DNA from: Nocardia camponoti
Lineage (GTDB): Bacteria > Actinomycetota > Actinomycetes > Mycobacteriales > Mycobacteriaceae
DNA: 64,000 bases
Direction of reading: 5' to 3'
Assembly (NCBI RefSeq): GCF_014646135.1
Contig: NZ_BMMW01000003.1
Span: forward strand, 1 to 64,000
Position numbers and translations under genes: made by a program. Below the pieces are notes generated by a model. That model searched no databases and was not told where the DNA came from. It saw only the letters and a program-made list of their open reading frames with translations. Of this stretch, positions 21,169 to 29,790 are shown piece after piece; position 1 is the stretch's first letter, and the number at the start of each line of letters is the position of its first letter.

Positions 21169-22586
21169 TGCTCTACCTCCAGGCTCAGCAGGTCCGCCAC
21201 CGTTTCCCGGCGCAGAATCAGTCGCGACTTCCCGTCACGCACCGCGACCACAGCGGGTCGGGTGAGCTGGTTGTAGCGACTCGACATGGAATAGCAGTAC
21301 GCCCCCGTCGCCGCTACCGCCAGCAGGTCACCAGGCGCGGCATCGGCGGGCATCCACGTATCCCGAATGACGATATCGCCACTCTCGCAATGCTTTCCGA
21401 CTACGCGCGCGACAACCGCGTGCGCGTCAGATGACCGCGAGACCAGACGGCAATCGTAATCGGCCTGATACAGCGCGGGCCGAATATTGTCGCTCATTCC
21501 GCCATCGACGCTCACGTAGCGACGACGCGCGCCACCGTCGAGTTCGACGTCCTTGATCGTGCCGACTTCATACAGCGTGACCGTGCCCGGACCGGCGATC
21601 GCGCGACCAGGTTCGACGGCGATCGTTGGCTCAGCCAGGCCAGCGCGCGTTGCTTCGGCGGCGACGAGGTCGCGCAGGTTCGCGGCGAAGGCGGTGAGCT
21701 CGGGCGGGCTGTCGCTCGGCAGGTACGAGATGCCGAGGCCGCCGCCGAGGTCGAGCGTCGAGATCTGCGCGGTGCGTTCGATGCCGAACTTGTCGATGGC
21801 CTCACGCAGCAGGCCGAGCATGCGACGGGCCGCGATCTCAAAGCCGTCGAGTTCGAAGATCTGCGAACCGATGTGGCTGTGCAAGCCGACGAGGCGCAGG
21901 TTGTCGGCCTCGAAGACGCGCGCCAGCGCTTCCATCGCGTCGCCACCGGCGATCGAGAAGCCGAACTTCTGGTCTTCGTGGGCGGTCGAAATGTATTCGT
22001 GGGTGTGGGCTTCGACGCCGACCGTCACGCGGACGAGCACGTCCTGGACAACCCCAGCGGCACCCGCGACAGCTTCGAGTCGCTCGATTTCGTACAGCGA
22101 ATCGACGACAACGTGGCCAACACCAGCGGCAACGGCCGCTTCCAGCTCAGCAACCGACTTGTTGTTGCCGTGCAGCGCGATGCGCTCAGCGGGGAAATCG
22201 GCGTTGAGCGCGACGGCGAGTTCGCCACCCGAGCACACGTCGAGCGAAAGGCCCTCGTCGCGAATCCAGCGCGCGATCTCGCCGCACAGGAACGCCTTCG
22301 ACGCGTAATGCACGCGGGCGTTCGGCCCGAACGCGGCGACCATGTCGCGGCAGCGCGAACGGAAGTCGTCTTCGTCGATCACGAAAAGCGGCGTGCCGTA
22401 CTGGCGTGCGAGCTCGTCGACGCGCACGCCAGCGAGTTCGACGACACCGTCGTCGGCGCGCGTCGCGTTGCGCGGCCAGACGTTGGCGGGCAGGTTGATC
22501 AGCTCGGCCGGGTCAGTCGGGCGCTCAGCCAAAGTGGGCGCGTGCGGAATCTCCGCGTGCCGTGGGCCAGCCGGGTGTGCGCTCAT
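21165..22586 (-). CDS. lysA: Diaminopimelate decarboxylase
   Basis: This 473-aa fold-type III PLP enzyme decarboxylates meso-diaminopimelate to lysine. The PLP lysine is Lys97 in [21 protein letters not shown] and [11 protein letters not shown] bind the cofactor phosphate, and the C-terminal CESGD supplies the active-site Cys from the partner subunit. Length and N-terminal leader match actinobacterial LysA. It sits between argS and hom, the arrangement known from Corynebacterium and Mycobacterium. Confidence 0.97.
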   Translation of the reverse strand: MSAHPAGPRHAEIPHAPTLAERPTDPAELINLPANVWPRNATRADDGVVELAGVRVDELARQYGTPLFVIDEDDFRSRCRDMVAAFGPNARVHYASKAFLCGEIARWIRDEGLSLDVCSGGELAVALNADFPAERIALHGNNKSVAELEAAVAAGVGHVVVDSLYEIERLEAVAGAAGVVQDVLVRVTVGVEAHTHEYISTAHEDQKFGFSIAGGDAMEALARVFEADNLRLVGLHSHIGSQIFELDGFEIAARRMLGLLREAIDKFGIERTAQISTLDLGGGLGISYLPSDSPPELTAFAANLRDLVAAEATRAGLAEPTIAVEPGRAIAGPGTVTLYEVGTIKDVELDGGARRRYVSVDGGMSDNIRPALYQADYDCRLVSRSSDAHAVVARVVGKHCESGDIVIRDTWMPADAAPGDLLAVAATGAYCYSMSSRYNQLTRPAVVAVRDGKSRLILRRETVADLLSLEVEQ

Positions 22587-22623
22587 GTGAGTGCGGTGTC
22601 CTTCCTGAAAAGCGTGCCGGGGT

Positions 22624-24282
22624 TCACATGCGCTCCGGCGCGCTGACGCCTAGCAGGGTCAGGCCGTTGGCCAGCACCTGTCGGGTCGCGCGCACCAGTT
22701 CGAGGCGGGCGGCATTAAGAGGGGTGACAGCTTCGTCGCCCTTGGGGAGTACGCGCATGTCGTCGTCGGACTGGAACGGGTGATAAACCCCGGCCAGCTC
22801 TTCGAGGTAACGAGCGATGCGGTGCGGTTCGCGGGTCTCGGCTGCTGTTGCGACGACGCGCGGGTAGTCGCCGAGAGTGCGGATGAGGTCGCCTTCGCGG
22901 TCGGCCGTCATCAACGCGAAATCCGGTGCGACAGAAGCGAATTCAAAGTTCTTCGCGTTGTCGATAATGCGGCAGGTGCGGGCGTGGGCGTACTGGACGT
23001 AGTAGACCGGGTTTTCGTTGCCAGCCTTGGTCCACACGTCCAAGTCGATGTCGATGCTTGAGTTCACCGACGAACGCACGAGCGAATAACGCGACGCGTC
23101 GACGCCGATCGCTTCAACCAGATCGTTGAGCGTGACGACGGTGCCCGCGCGCTTGCTCATCTTCACCGCTTCGCCGTCGCGAACCAGGTTGACCATCTGG
23201 CCGATCAGCACCTCAACGGTGTTGGGATCGTCACCGAACGCGGCGGCGGCGGCCTTGAGGCGACCGATGTAGCCGTGGTGATCGGCACCGAGCATGTAAA
23301 TCGCCAGGTCGAAGCCACGGCCACGCTTGTTCTGGAAGTAGGCGATGTCACCGGCGATGTAGGCGGCGTTGCCATCGCTCTTCAGAACAACGCGGTCCTT
23401 GTCGTCGCCGTACTCGGTTGACGCGATCCACCACGCGCCGTCCTTCTCGTACAGGTTGCCGCTGGTTTTGAGCTGCTCAACAGCCTGCTCAACCGCGCCG
23501 GAAGCGAACAGTTCGGACTCGTTGAAATACACGTCGAAGTCGGTGCCGAACTCGTGGAGGTCAGCGCGAATCTGGGCAAACATCTGCGTGACGCCCTCGC
23601 GACGGAACAGTTCGTGCCGCTCGTCGGCGGGAAGGTCGAGCACGCCGGGATTGGCGGCGACGATGCCAGCGGAGATGTCTTGGATGTATTCGCCGGCGTA
23701 ACCGTCTTCGGGGGTGGGCTCACCCAGCGCGGCGGCGACCAGCGAGCGCGCGAAGCGGTCGATCTGCGCGCCGTGATCGTTGAAGTAGTACTCGCGGGTC
23801 ACGTCGGCACCCTGAGCTGCGAGAATGCGGCCGAGCGCATCGCCGACGGCGGCCCAACGGGTGCCACCGAGGTGGACGGGGCCGGTCGGGTTCGCGGAAA
23901 CGAATTCAAGGTTGATATTCGTGCCGGTCAGCGATTTGCCGGTGCCGTAGTTCTCAGCGGCGGCGAGCACCTGCGCGACGATCGCACCCTGCGCCGAAGC
24001 GGCAAGGCGGATGTTCAAAAAGCCCGGTCCAGCGACCTCGGCAACCTCGATCGCGTCCGTCGCGGAAAGGGCGTCAGCCAGCCACGTTGCCAGTTCGCGG
24101 GGGTTCGTCCCAACCTTCTTCGCAACCTGCATCGCTATATTCGTGGCATAGTCGCCGTGGTCAGGGTTACGGGGACGTTCCACACTGAGCTGCTCGGGCA
24201 GGACCGATGAGTCGAGTCCACGTTCGACGAGCACCTTCGCGGCGGTAGTGCGAAGGAGATCTGCAAGGTCAGCTGGAGTCAC
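22624..24282 (-). CDS. argS: Arginyl-tRNA synthetase
   Basis: This 552-aa class I synthetase charges tRNA-Arg. The HIGH-type motif is HLGG (137-140) in [12 protein letters not shown], and the KMSK loop is intact ([10 protein letters not shown]). The C-terminal DALR anticodon-binding domain includes the final [22 protein letters not shown] at 24282 is only about 8 nt from a TAGGAT -10 element, so the mRNA may be leaderless. It heads the argS-lysA-hom-thrC-thrB cluster and is divergent from the DUF3105 gene. Confidence 0.97.
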   Translation of the reverse strand: MTPADLADLLRTTAAKVLVERGLDSSVLPEQLSVERPRNPDHGDYATNIAMQVAKKVGTNPRELATWLADALSATDAIEVAEVAGPGFLNIRLAASAQGAIVAQVLAAAENYGTGKSLTGTNINLEFVSANPTGPVHLGGTRWAAVGDALGRILAAQGADVTREYYFNDHGAQIDRFARSLVAAALGEPTPEDGYAGEYIQDISAGIVAANPGVLDLPADERHELFRREGVTQMFAQIRADLHEFGTDFDVYFNESELFASGAVEQAVEQLKTSGNLYEKDGAWWIASTEYGDDKDRVVLKSDGNAAYIAGDIAYFQNKRGRGFDLAIYMLGADHHGYIGRLKAAAAAFGDDPNTVEVLIGQMVNLVRDGEAVKMSKRAGTVVTLNDLVEAIGVDASRYSLVRSSVNSSIDIDLDVWTKAGNENPVYYVQYAHARTCRIIDNAKNFEFASVAPDFALMTADREGDLIRTLGDYPRVVATAAETREPHRIARYLEELAGVYHPFQSDDDMRVLPKGDEAVTPLNAARLELVRATRQVLANGLTLLGVSAPERM

Positions 24283-24290
24283 GAGTCTCT

Positions 24291-24296
24291 ATCCTA
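24291..24296 (-). promoter_or_regulatory. -10 element for a leaderless argS transcript
   Basis: TAGGAT on the minus strand lies 8 nt before the argS GTG, the spacing typical of leaderless actinobacterial mRNAs. No clear -35 is present and there is no Shine-Dalgarno. Confidence 0.45.
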
Positions 24297-24372
24297 TTGG
24301 CTGGGCGTACTTGCACGTCGACCGCCCGCCGCGAATGAAGATCATCCACACGTCGAAAGAGCACAAGCAGCG

Positions 24373-25275
24373 ATGCCGAGCAGCACAAGCGCCACCTCAG
24401 CTAAGGCCGTGCGCGCCGCGGGGAAGTCGTCTCCGTCGCGCAAAAAGGGCAAGGGCAACATTCCCGGCAAGAAGCGGGAGACGCCGTGGGCCCTGATTGG
24501 CGCGGGTGTGGCGATCATCGCACTCATCGGCCTTCTTGCCTACAGCCTGGTCCCCAAGTACCTCGATCAGGCGGCGATGCGTGAGGCGCAGACCGACCTC
24601 AAGGAATGGGTGCCGACCAAGGAAAACCCGGACCCGTCGACCAAGATCGAAGGGGTCGTGAAGACCGAATACCCGGCTGGCATGCACGTGCAGTCGACCC
24701 AGCGCGTCGCCTACGACAAGGCACCCGCGTTCGGTGGTCCGCACGATTCGGCGTGGGCAAACTGCACCGGCACCGTTTACGCGAAGCCGATCCGTCAAGA
24801 AAACGCCGTCCACTCGCTTGAGCACGGCGCGATCTGGATCACCTACAACCCCGACAAGGTCAACGCCGATGGCGTTTCGACGCTGTCGAAGTTCGTGCAG
24901 GGCCGTGAGCAGTCGCTGATGTCGCCGTACCCGGGCCTCGATTCGCCAGTTTCGGTGCAGTCGTGGGGTCACCAGCTCAAGGTGAATTCGGTCGACGACC
25001 CGCGCATCAAGCAGTTCATCTCCGCGCTGCGCGCCAACCCGTACGGCGCTTACCCCGAGGTTGGCGCTTCCTGCTCGAACCCGGGCTTCGACGCCGCCAA
25101 CCCGCCGCCGTTCGACTCGTCGCCCTACGGTCCTGACGCGGTGAAGATGGACGGCACCGGCGCGAAGAACGACGCCCCGGCTGAGCTTGGTGGCGCCGGT
25201 GGTCTCGGTGGCGCGTTGCCGCCGGGCGTGCAGTCGATTCCGATGCCGACCGGTGCGGCACCGGCCGGTCAGTAG
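24373..25275 (+). CDS. DUF3105 membrane-anchored protein
   Basis: The 300-aa protein has a basic N-terminus, one membrane helix (ALIGAGVAIIALIGLLAYSLV, residues about 41-61) and an extracytoplasmic DUF3105 domain with the signature RQENAVHSLEHGAIWITYNP, GPHDSAWANC and a C-terminal Cys. The tail is Gly/Ala/Pro-rich. The His-rich core suggests metal binding, but the function is not established. It ends one base inside the next gene (TAGTG), so it forms an operon with the DUF305 gene. It is divergent from argS with a 90-nt gap. Confidence 0.88.
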   Translation: MPSSTSATSAKAVRAAGKSSPSRKKGKGNIPGKKRETPWALIGAGVAIIALIGLLAYSLVPKYLDQAAMREAQTDLKEWVPTKENPDPSTKIEGVVKTEYPAGMHVQSTQRVAYDKAPAFGGPHDSAWANCTGTVYAKPIRQENAVHSLEHGAIWITYNPDKVNADGVSTLSKFVQGREQSLMSPYPGLDSPVSVQSWGHQLKVNSVDDPRIKQFISALRANPYGAYPEVGASCSNPGFDAANPPPFDSSPYGPDAVKMDGTGAKNDAPAELGGAGGLGGALPPGVQSIPMPTGAAPAGQ

Positions 25276-25949
25276 TGGATTCCGATACCGGTACGCGCCG
25301 GGCGAGCGGGCCAGTGCTCGTGCTCGGGGCGATCGGGTTGTTGCTGCTCGGCGCGGTGATTGGGGTGCTGCTGCGGTTGCCGCTGGACCGTGGTGCAACC
25401 GAAGCCGCGCCCGGGCCGGTTGATATTGGGTTCAGCCAGGACATGTCGGCGCATCACGCCCAAGCTGTCGACATGGCTGGCATCGCGTTGACGGGTTCCA
25501 CCGACAACGACGTGCGTCGCCTCGCCTACGACATCCTCACGACGCAGCAGAACCAGATCGGCCGCATGCAGGGCTGGTTGCAGCTGTGGGATGAGCCGAG
25601 CCAGCCCGTCGACGGCTACATGACGTGGATGCAGTCCGGTGGTCACGACCACGGCGGTGCGAAACACGACATGGCCGAAGGTGCCGCGTCGATGCCTGGC
25701 ATGGCGTCGCAGGCGGAGATGACGGCGTTGCGCGCGTCGTCGGGCCCGGCACTGGACACGATGTTTCTGCAGCTCATGTTGCGTCACCACCAGGGTGGTG
25801 CGCCGATGGCCGAATATGGCGCTGAGCACGCCGAGACGTCGGCGGTGAGCATGCTGGCCGCGCAGATGTCGAAGGCGCAAGCGAGCGAGTCGAAGGTGAT
25901 GACCGACATGCTCACCGCGCGCGGCGCGACCCCGCTGCCTTTGAGCTGA
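25275..25949 (+). CDS. DUF305 ferritin-like membrane-anchored protein
   Basis: The 224-aa protein has one N-terminal membrane helix (GPVLVLGAIGLLLLGAVIGVLL) and two DUF305 repeats rich in His and Met: DMSAHHAQAVDMAGIAL and MLRHHQGGAPMAEYGAEHAE, with HDHGGAKHDM between them. DUF305 proteins have a ferritin-like four-helix fold and are often linked to copper or other metals. Extracytoplasmic metal binding is therefore likely, but the metal is unknown. The start is GTG at 25275, overlapping the DUF3105 stop by one base. Confidence 0.9.
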   Translation: MDSDTGTRRASGPVLVLGAIGLLLLGAVIGVLLRLPLDRGATEAAPGPVDIGFSQDMSAHHAQAVDMAGIALTGSTDNDVRRLAYDILTTQQNQIGRMQGWLQLWDEPSQPVDGYMTWMQSGGHDHGGAKHDMAEGAASMPGMASQAEMTALRASSGPALDTMFLQLMLRHHQGGAPMAEYGAEHAETSAVSMLAAQMSKAQASESKVMTDMLTARGATPLPLS

Positions 25950-25959
25950 CGCTGCTTGA

Positions 25960-25987
25960 CCGGCCCCGCCTTGTCGGTTGGGGCCGG
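25960..25987 (+). terminator. Hairpin terminator after the DUF3105-DUF305 operon
   Basis: CCGGCCCC pairs with GGGGCCGG around a 12-nt loop, 10 nt after the stop, followed by CTTAATCAGTTTT. Confidence 0.7.
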
Positions 25988-25998
25988 CTTAATCAGTT

Positions 25999-26027
25999 TT
26001 GGCGCAGCAGGGTTGATGCGATACGCT
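25999..26027 (+). promoter_or_regulatory. Promoter of tRNA-Arg
   Basis: TTGGCG (25999-26004), a 17-nt spacer and TACGCT (26022-26027) place a start near 26034, 8 nt before the mature tRNA. Confidence 0.45.
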
Positions 26028-26041
26028 GTCGTCGCTATCCC

Positions 26042-26114
26042 GCCCTCGTAGCTCAGGGGATAGAGCGTCTGCCTCCGGAGCAGAAGGCCGCAGGTTCGAT
26101 TCCTGCCGAGGGCA
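26042..26114 (+). tRNA. tRNA-Arg (anticodon CCG)
   Basis: This is a 73-nt cloverleaf. The acceptor stem GCCCTCG/CGAGGGC is perfect, the D stem is GCTC/GAGC, the anticodon stem TCTGC/GCAGA closes the loop CTCCGGA (anticodon CCG), and the T arm is GCAGG-TTCGATT-CCTGC. The discriminator is A, and CCA is not encoded. It decodes CGG. Confidence 0.97.
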
Positions 26115-26117
26115 CAG

Positions 26118-26166
26118 ACGAAAATGGCCCCCAACCTGCGGGTAAGCGGTTGAGGGCCATTTTCGT
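26118..26166 (+). terminator. Long hairpin terminator after tRNA-Arg
   Basis: ACGAAAATGGCCC and GGGCCATTTTCGT form a perfect 13-bp stem, extended by CCAACC/GGTTGAG pairing with one mismatch. It begins 4 nt after the tRNA 3' end and ends in TTTT within the descending arm. Confidence 0.8.
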
Positions 26167-26293
26167 ACGCATGATCAGCTCGCGCCGATGCCACAAGATG
26201 ACACAACTTCGCCGAATGTGCGGTATGCCGTGCTGGCAATTGGCATCTATTCGTGCCGCGACAGGCCTGCGGTCGAAACCGGATCCGCATGAA

Positions 26294-26683
26294 ATGCTGG
26301 GTCACATGACCCCCCTAGGCCTTCCCGTGCCTGCCGACGACGCCGACGGCAGCGAATTCTGCTGGTTTGCCCGCACACCGATCGCCTGCTGCGCGTTCAG
26401 TGACTATCGCGGTGATCTGTACACAATCCCCCCCGGAGTGATAGCTCGGTGGGAACGCTCCAGCGAGTTACCAAATGACCTGCTCCAATTACGCAGCTAC
26501 GTGTTCTCGGAGCAGAGAGCGTGCTATTACGCGGGCGGTTACGGCCTACCGTTCAAGGACAAGCCACTGGTTCGTGCACTAGTCGACAAGATCAGGGAGA
26601 TCTCCGGGGGAGTAATAAGATGCCCCGCCGCCGAATCCGAGGGTGGCTGCGAATGCGTGAATTACGTCCGTTCCCAGCGATGA
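26294..26683 (+). CDS. Hypothetical Cys-rich protein
   Basis: The protein is about 129 aa from ATG 26294; ATG 26309 is an alternative, and the frame is open from 26150 but that part overlaps the tRNA terminator. I recognise no family. Visible features are several cysteines (CCAF, ACYYAGG, a terminal CECVNYV) and a central amphipathic segment ending ALVDKIREIS. Codon third positions are GC-rich but less so than in neighbours. It lies in the variable stretch next to tRNA-Arg, ahead of the DUF1963 gene. Confidence 0.45.
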   Translation: MLGHMTPLGLPVPADDADGSEFCWFARTPIACCAFSDYRGDLYTIPPGVIARWERSSELPNDLLQLRSYVFSEQRACYYAGGYGLPFKDKPLVRALVDKIREISGGVIRCPAAESEGGCECVNYVRSQR

Positions 26684-26763
26684 GCTAGGCCAGCGGCACC
26701 GCGGACAGACCGAGCGCCCGCACACCGATGTGAACAGTCAAAGGGGCTTCGTGTGACGATGGC

Positions 26764-27519
26764 GTGGTGGCTGAGGCTGAATCTCTACACCCTGACTTCC
26801 AATTGACGATCCGGGAAGGTTTGCGGCTCCGTCACGGCAGCCAGGGAGACATGCTCATCGGATACTTCGGCGGACTGCCGGAACTCCCGGAAGGATTCGA
26901 CTGGCCCGGAGACGATCGGGGCCACTACGAGCACGTGGCCACAATCGATTTGGCGAGATTGCCCGCGTTGGATCTGGGCCTTCCAACATCTGGCAGGATC
27001 ACGGTGTTTGGCGACACCGGTGGATGGTCGGGCGCGCTGCTGTACTTCGCCGACGACGTAGTACTCCAGAAAACAGCACTGCCCGAGGACCTCGAACGTC
27101 AAAATCGACTCTTCCGACACGTTCCGATGACGTACGTGACTGTTCCGACAATTCCTTCGCGCTGGTGGCTTGAGGAGTACCTGCTGGGGGACGGCGACCA
27201 CGACGACAGCGTGCACGAACGCCTGGAGTCCTTCTCTGACACTTTCCGCTCCCGCTCATCGTCGTGGCATCAACTCGGTGGGTGGGCCAACGAGATCCAG
27301 GGTGAACGCGACCGCGGCCTCCTGCCTGACACGACGGCCGAGCGACACTTCTTCCCCGACTATCCGCCGCTCGGACCTGTTCTGATTGCCCAGTTCGACA
27401 CCGATCACGAACTCGGTATGGGCTGGGGTGATTTCGGAACCCTCTACTGCTTCATCGATATCGATCATCTCAAGAATCGCGACTTCACCAACGTCGAGGT
27501 TTACTGGGAAAGCTACTGA
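26764..27519 (+). CDS. DUF1963 family protein
   Basis: This 251-aa soluble protein resembles the YwqG/DUF1963 family: YFGGLPELPEGFDWP near the N-terminus, ATIDLARLPALDLGLPTSGRITVFGDTGGW, the hallmark HQLGGWANEIQGE, and a C-terminal LIAQFDTDHELGMGWGDFGTLYCFI. The family binds no known cofactor and its role is unknown; members occur in variable regions. The start is uncertain: GTG at 26764 or the adjacent GTG, without a good ribosome binding site. Base composition is lower in GC than in the core genes. Confidence 0.75.
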   Translation: MVAEAESLHPDFQLTIREGLRLRHGSQGDMLIGYFGGLPELPEGFDWPGDDRGHYEHVATIDLARLPALDLGLPTSGRITVFGDTGGWSGALLYFADDVVLQKTALPEDLERQNRLFRHVPMTYVTVPTIPSRWWLEEYLLGDGDHDDSVHERLESFSDTFRSRSSSWHQLGGWANEIQGERDRGLLPDTTAERHFFPDYPPLGPVLIAQFDTDHELGMGWGDFGTLYCFIDIDHLKNRDFTNVEVYWESY

Positions 27520-27618
27520 TAAGAGGGTCGGACTCATGCCGTACTCATCCCCAAATCGGCATGGGCGGATCTTCGACGACGAAGCAGTCGACGGCCGCTC
27601 CGAGTGTCACCACGCTGT

Positions 27619-27650
27619 TAAGGTCCCCAGCCGACTGGTTGGGGACCTTT
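27619..27650 (+). terminator. Hairpin terminator after the DUF1963 gene
   Basis: AAGGTCCCCAGCC pairs with GGTTGGGGACCTT (one G-T pair) around the loop GACT, followed by TTT. It lies about 100 nt after the stop. The 27520-27618 stretch also contains CATGCCG/CGGCATG inverted arms. Confidence 0.75.
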
Positions 27651-27757
27651 CGCGTTGTCAGATGACAATCCGCTTCGCATCCGGGTCCTTGTCAACTAGC
27701 ATGGAGAGTGCTGAGCGGGTGAAGCGCCGCGCGAACGACGCTCCACCCTGGATGGGT

Positions 27758-27877
27758 CTAGCTAGCCAACCAAACTCGGCTGACCAGGAACAGGGCCCCG
27801 GCGGTCACTGCAGCTGCTACGAACAGCATGCCGTAATCGACCGGGGCCGCCTTCTTGCTCCGGCGGTGCTTAGCCAA
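27758..27877 (-). CDS. Small single-pass membrane protein (39 aa), not recognised
   Basis: The minus strand carries AGAAAGGAGGTG, an almost perfect match to the anti-Shine-Dalgarno, followed by an open frame of 39 codons from TTG 27877 (seven bases after GGAGG) or 41 codons from ATG 27883 (two bases after GGAGG). The TTG spacing is better. The product begins with a basic segment AKHRRSKKAAPVD and has one hydrophobic helix YGMLFVAAAVTAGALFLVS ending RVWLAS, which predicts N-terminus inside. Codons are strongly GC-ending until the last residues. A GC-rich hairpin at 27716-27748 lies just downstream and may end the transcript. No homologue is recognised by eye. Confidence 0.72.
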   Translation of the reverse strand: MAKHRRSKKAAPVDYGMLFVAAAVTAGALFLVSRVWLAS

Positions 27878-28168
27878 ATCCATCACCTCCTTTCTCGGCG
27901 CGGCACGGCGACCAGGTCCCGTACCGCCCCTGAGCTGGAGGTAGCGCCAGCCTACTCACGGCTGGCGACCAATTGCCAAGAACAACAGCAACTTTCGTGC
28001 ATCCCCGACTTCACGTGTGCGAATAATCCGGCAAATCAGTCAAATTCGCTGGTTCGCAACAGTTTGCGACGGTGGATTTGTCCCGCAACGTCTACCGCGC
28101 TACCGTTCCCCGCAAACGTTTGGCCGCAGTTGTGTTCACGGTTTCACCGGATCATCCAGGAGCGGGTC

Positions 28169-28681
28169 ATGGCGCAAATTTCTTCAACCCCGGTCGAGGC
28201 GAGCGGAAGCGGTCTGTCGCCGACGTCGCCCCAAACCCCAATGGGGACAAAGCTTTTGCTTGCGGTCGGCGTCGCTATTGTTGTCGTCGCCGCCGTCGCG
28301 GCCGCGTTTCTCGCCTTCGGCGGAAAGTCCGAACCCTCCGCTGATCAGCAAATCGAAACCGCTATTCGCGATTTCTACTCAACCCTCGACAAAGACGGGT
28401 TTGTCGCGGCTAATGCGAAAACGTGTGCCGCCGACCGGGCCGAGCTCGCCGCGCTGAGTCCCCAAGCGCGCGAACAGTTTCAGCAAGCCACGCTCAAAGT
28501 GCGCATTGACAAAGTCCGCGACGTCATCGTCACCGGCAACGACGCCAAGGCCACCATCGACGGCACCCTCACCCTGACCGTCCCCGGCGAAGCGCCCAAC
28601 ACTGAAAACAGCACCGACGAACACCTGCGCAACGAAGACGGCGTGTGGAAGATCTGCTCGGCCCCGGCTAACAAACGCTGA
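28169..28681 (+). CDS. Membrane-anchored NTF2-like (DUF4878-type) protein
   Basis: The 170-aa protein has a Ser/Thr/Pro-rich N-terminal cytoplasmic tail, a membrane helix (LLLAVGVAIVVVAAVAAAFLAF) and an extracytoplasmic domain that looks like the NTF2/DUF4878 fold: AIRDFYSTLDKDGFVAANAKTCA, a variable middle and DGVWKICSAP with a paired Cys. Such small domains are common among secreted proteins of Mycobacteriales and have no assigned reaction. ATG at 28169 follows AGGAG; the frame stays open for hundreds of bases upstream without coding character. The gene stands alone, ahead of the iron transporter. Confidence 0.75.
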   Translation: MAQISSTPVEASGSGLSPTSPQTPMGTKLLLAVGVAIVVVAAVAAAFLAFGGKSEPSADQQIETAIRDFYSTLDKDGFVAANAKTCAADRAELAALSPQAREQFQQATLKVRIDKVRDVIVTGNDAKATIDGTLTLTVPGEAPNTENSTDEHLRNEDGVWKICSAPANKR

Positions 28682-28718
28682 CCAACAAACCCCGTCCAGC
28701 TCACGCAGGGTATCTTGC

Positions 28719-28737
28719 TTAGGTAAGCCTCATCATA
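28719..28737 (+). promoter_or_regulatory. Candidate DtxR/IdeR iron box before the ferric transporter
   Basis: TTAGGTAAGCCTCATCATA matches the 19-bp DtxR/IdeR consensus at 13 positions, with the left half nearly intact. It overlaps a likely -10 (TAGGAT, 28736-28741) and lies 31 nt before the substrate-binding protein gene, so iron-loaded repressor would block transcription. Confidence 0.55.
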
Positions 28738-28767
28738 GGATGGGGACCCTGTGCTGGAAGGACGCGA

Positions 28768-29790
28768 ATGACCTCGCGTAGTTGGAAGCCGCTAGCCGGC
28801 CTGATGACCGTCGCCATCGCCGCACTCGGCCTCACGGCCTGCTCGTCCGGCTCGGGCAATGCCGACGAGATCACCGTCTACAACGCCCAGCACGAGTCGC
28901 TCACCAAGGAATGGGTTGCCGATTTCACCAAGGAGACCGGCATCAAGGTCACCTTGCGTCAGGGCGGCGACACCGCCCTCGGCAACCAGCTCGTCGCCGA
29001 GGGTGCCAACTCCCCCGCCGACGTTTTCCTCACCGAAAACTCCCCCGCGATGGCGCTTGTCGAAAACGCGAACCTGTTCGCCGACGTCGACAAGGCAACG
29101 CTGAACCAGGTGCCCGCGCAGTACCGCCCGTCGACCGGTAAGTGGACCGGAATCGCCGCGCGCGCAACGGTTTTCGTCTACAACAAGGACAAGCTGCCGA
29201 CCAGCGGTCTCCCAACCTCGCTGCTCGATCTGCAAAACCCGGAGTGGAAGGGCCGCTGGGGCGCTGGCACTTCGGGTGCGGATTTCCAGGCGATCGTCGC
29301 TGGCCTGCTCGCGCTCAAGGGCGAAGACGTCACCCGCACCTGGCTCCAGGGCATGAAGGCGAACGCGACCACCCTGCAAAACAACGTCGCGACGATGAAG
29401 GCCGTCAACAATGGCGACCCGGTCGGCGGCGTGATTTACCACTACTACTGGTACCGCGACCAGGCCAACACCAAGGAATCGAGCAAGAACACCGCGCTGC
29501 ATTACTTCAAGCATCAGGATCCGGGCGCGTTCGTGAGCGTCTCGGGTGGCGGCGTTTTGAAGTCGAGCAAGAAGCAGGAATCGGCGCAGAAGTTCCTCGC
29601 CTACATCACATCGAAGAAGGGTCAGGAGATCCTGCGCGACGGCACGTCGATGGAGTACCCGGTCGCTGACGGCGTTTCGGCCAACCCGGCGCTGCCGCCG
29701 CTCGCCGACCTCCAAGCACCCGCGATCGACCCGAGCAAGCTCGATTCCCGCAAGGTCACCCAGCTCATGACCGAGGCTGGACTGCTGTAA
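28768..29790 (+). CDS. Ferric iron ABC transporter substrate-binding lipoprotein
   Basis: This 340-aa lipoprotein of the FbpA/SfuA/FutA class has a signal peptide ending in the lipobox LTAC with Cys25, so it is anchored outside the membrane. The binding-protein core begins EITVYNAQHESLTKEWVADF, and the tyrosine cluster YHYYWYR supplies likely Fe3+ ligands; the C-terminus is PAIDPSKL. It is followed without a gap by the permease gene (TAA then GTG). The candidate DtxR box upstream supports a role in iron uptake. It is not the antigen 85 protein that is also called FbpA in mycobacteria. Confidence 0.93.
   Translation: MTSRSWKPLAGLMTVAIAALGLTACSSGSGNADEITVYNAQHESLTKEWVADFTKETGIKVTLRQGGDTALGNQLVAEGANSPADVFLTENSPAMALVENANLFADVDKATLNQVPAQYRPSTGKWTGIAARATVFVYNKDKLPTSGLPTSLLDLQNPEWKGRWGAGTSGADFQAIVAGLLALKGEDVTRTWLQGMKANATTLQNNVATMKAVNNGDPVGGVIYHYYWYRDQANTKESSKNTALHYFKHQDPGAFVSVSGGGVLKSSKKQESAQKFLAYITSKKGQEILRDGTSMEYPVADGVSANPALPPLADLQAPAIDPSKLDSRKVTQLMTEAGLL

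Noticed and set aside
26150..26293. Upstream extension of the Cys-rich hypothetical gene to 26150
   Set aside because: That part overlaps the terminator hairpin of tRNA-Arg and has no ribosome binding site, so a start at or after 26294 is more likely.
26042..28000. tRNA-Arg as an attachment site for an integrated element
   Set aside because: No copy of the tRNA 3' end and no integrase gene was found in the following 2 kb. Only a compositional difference remains.
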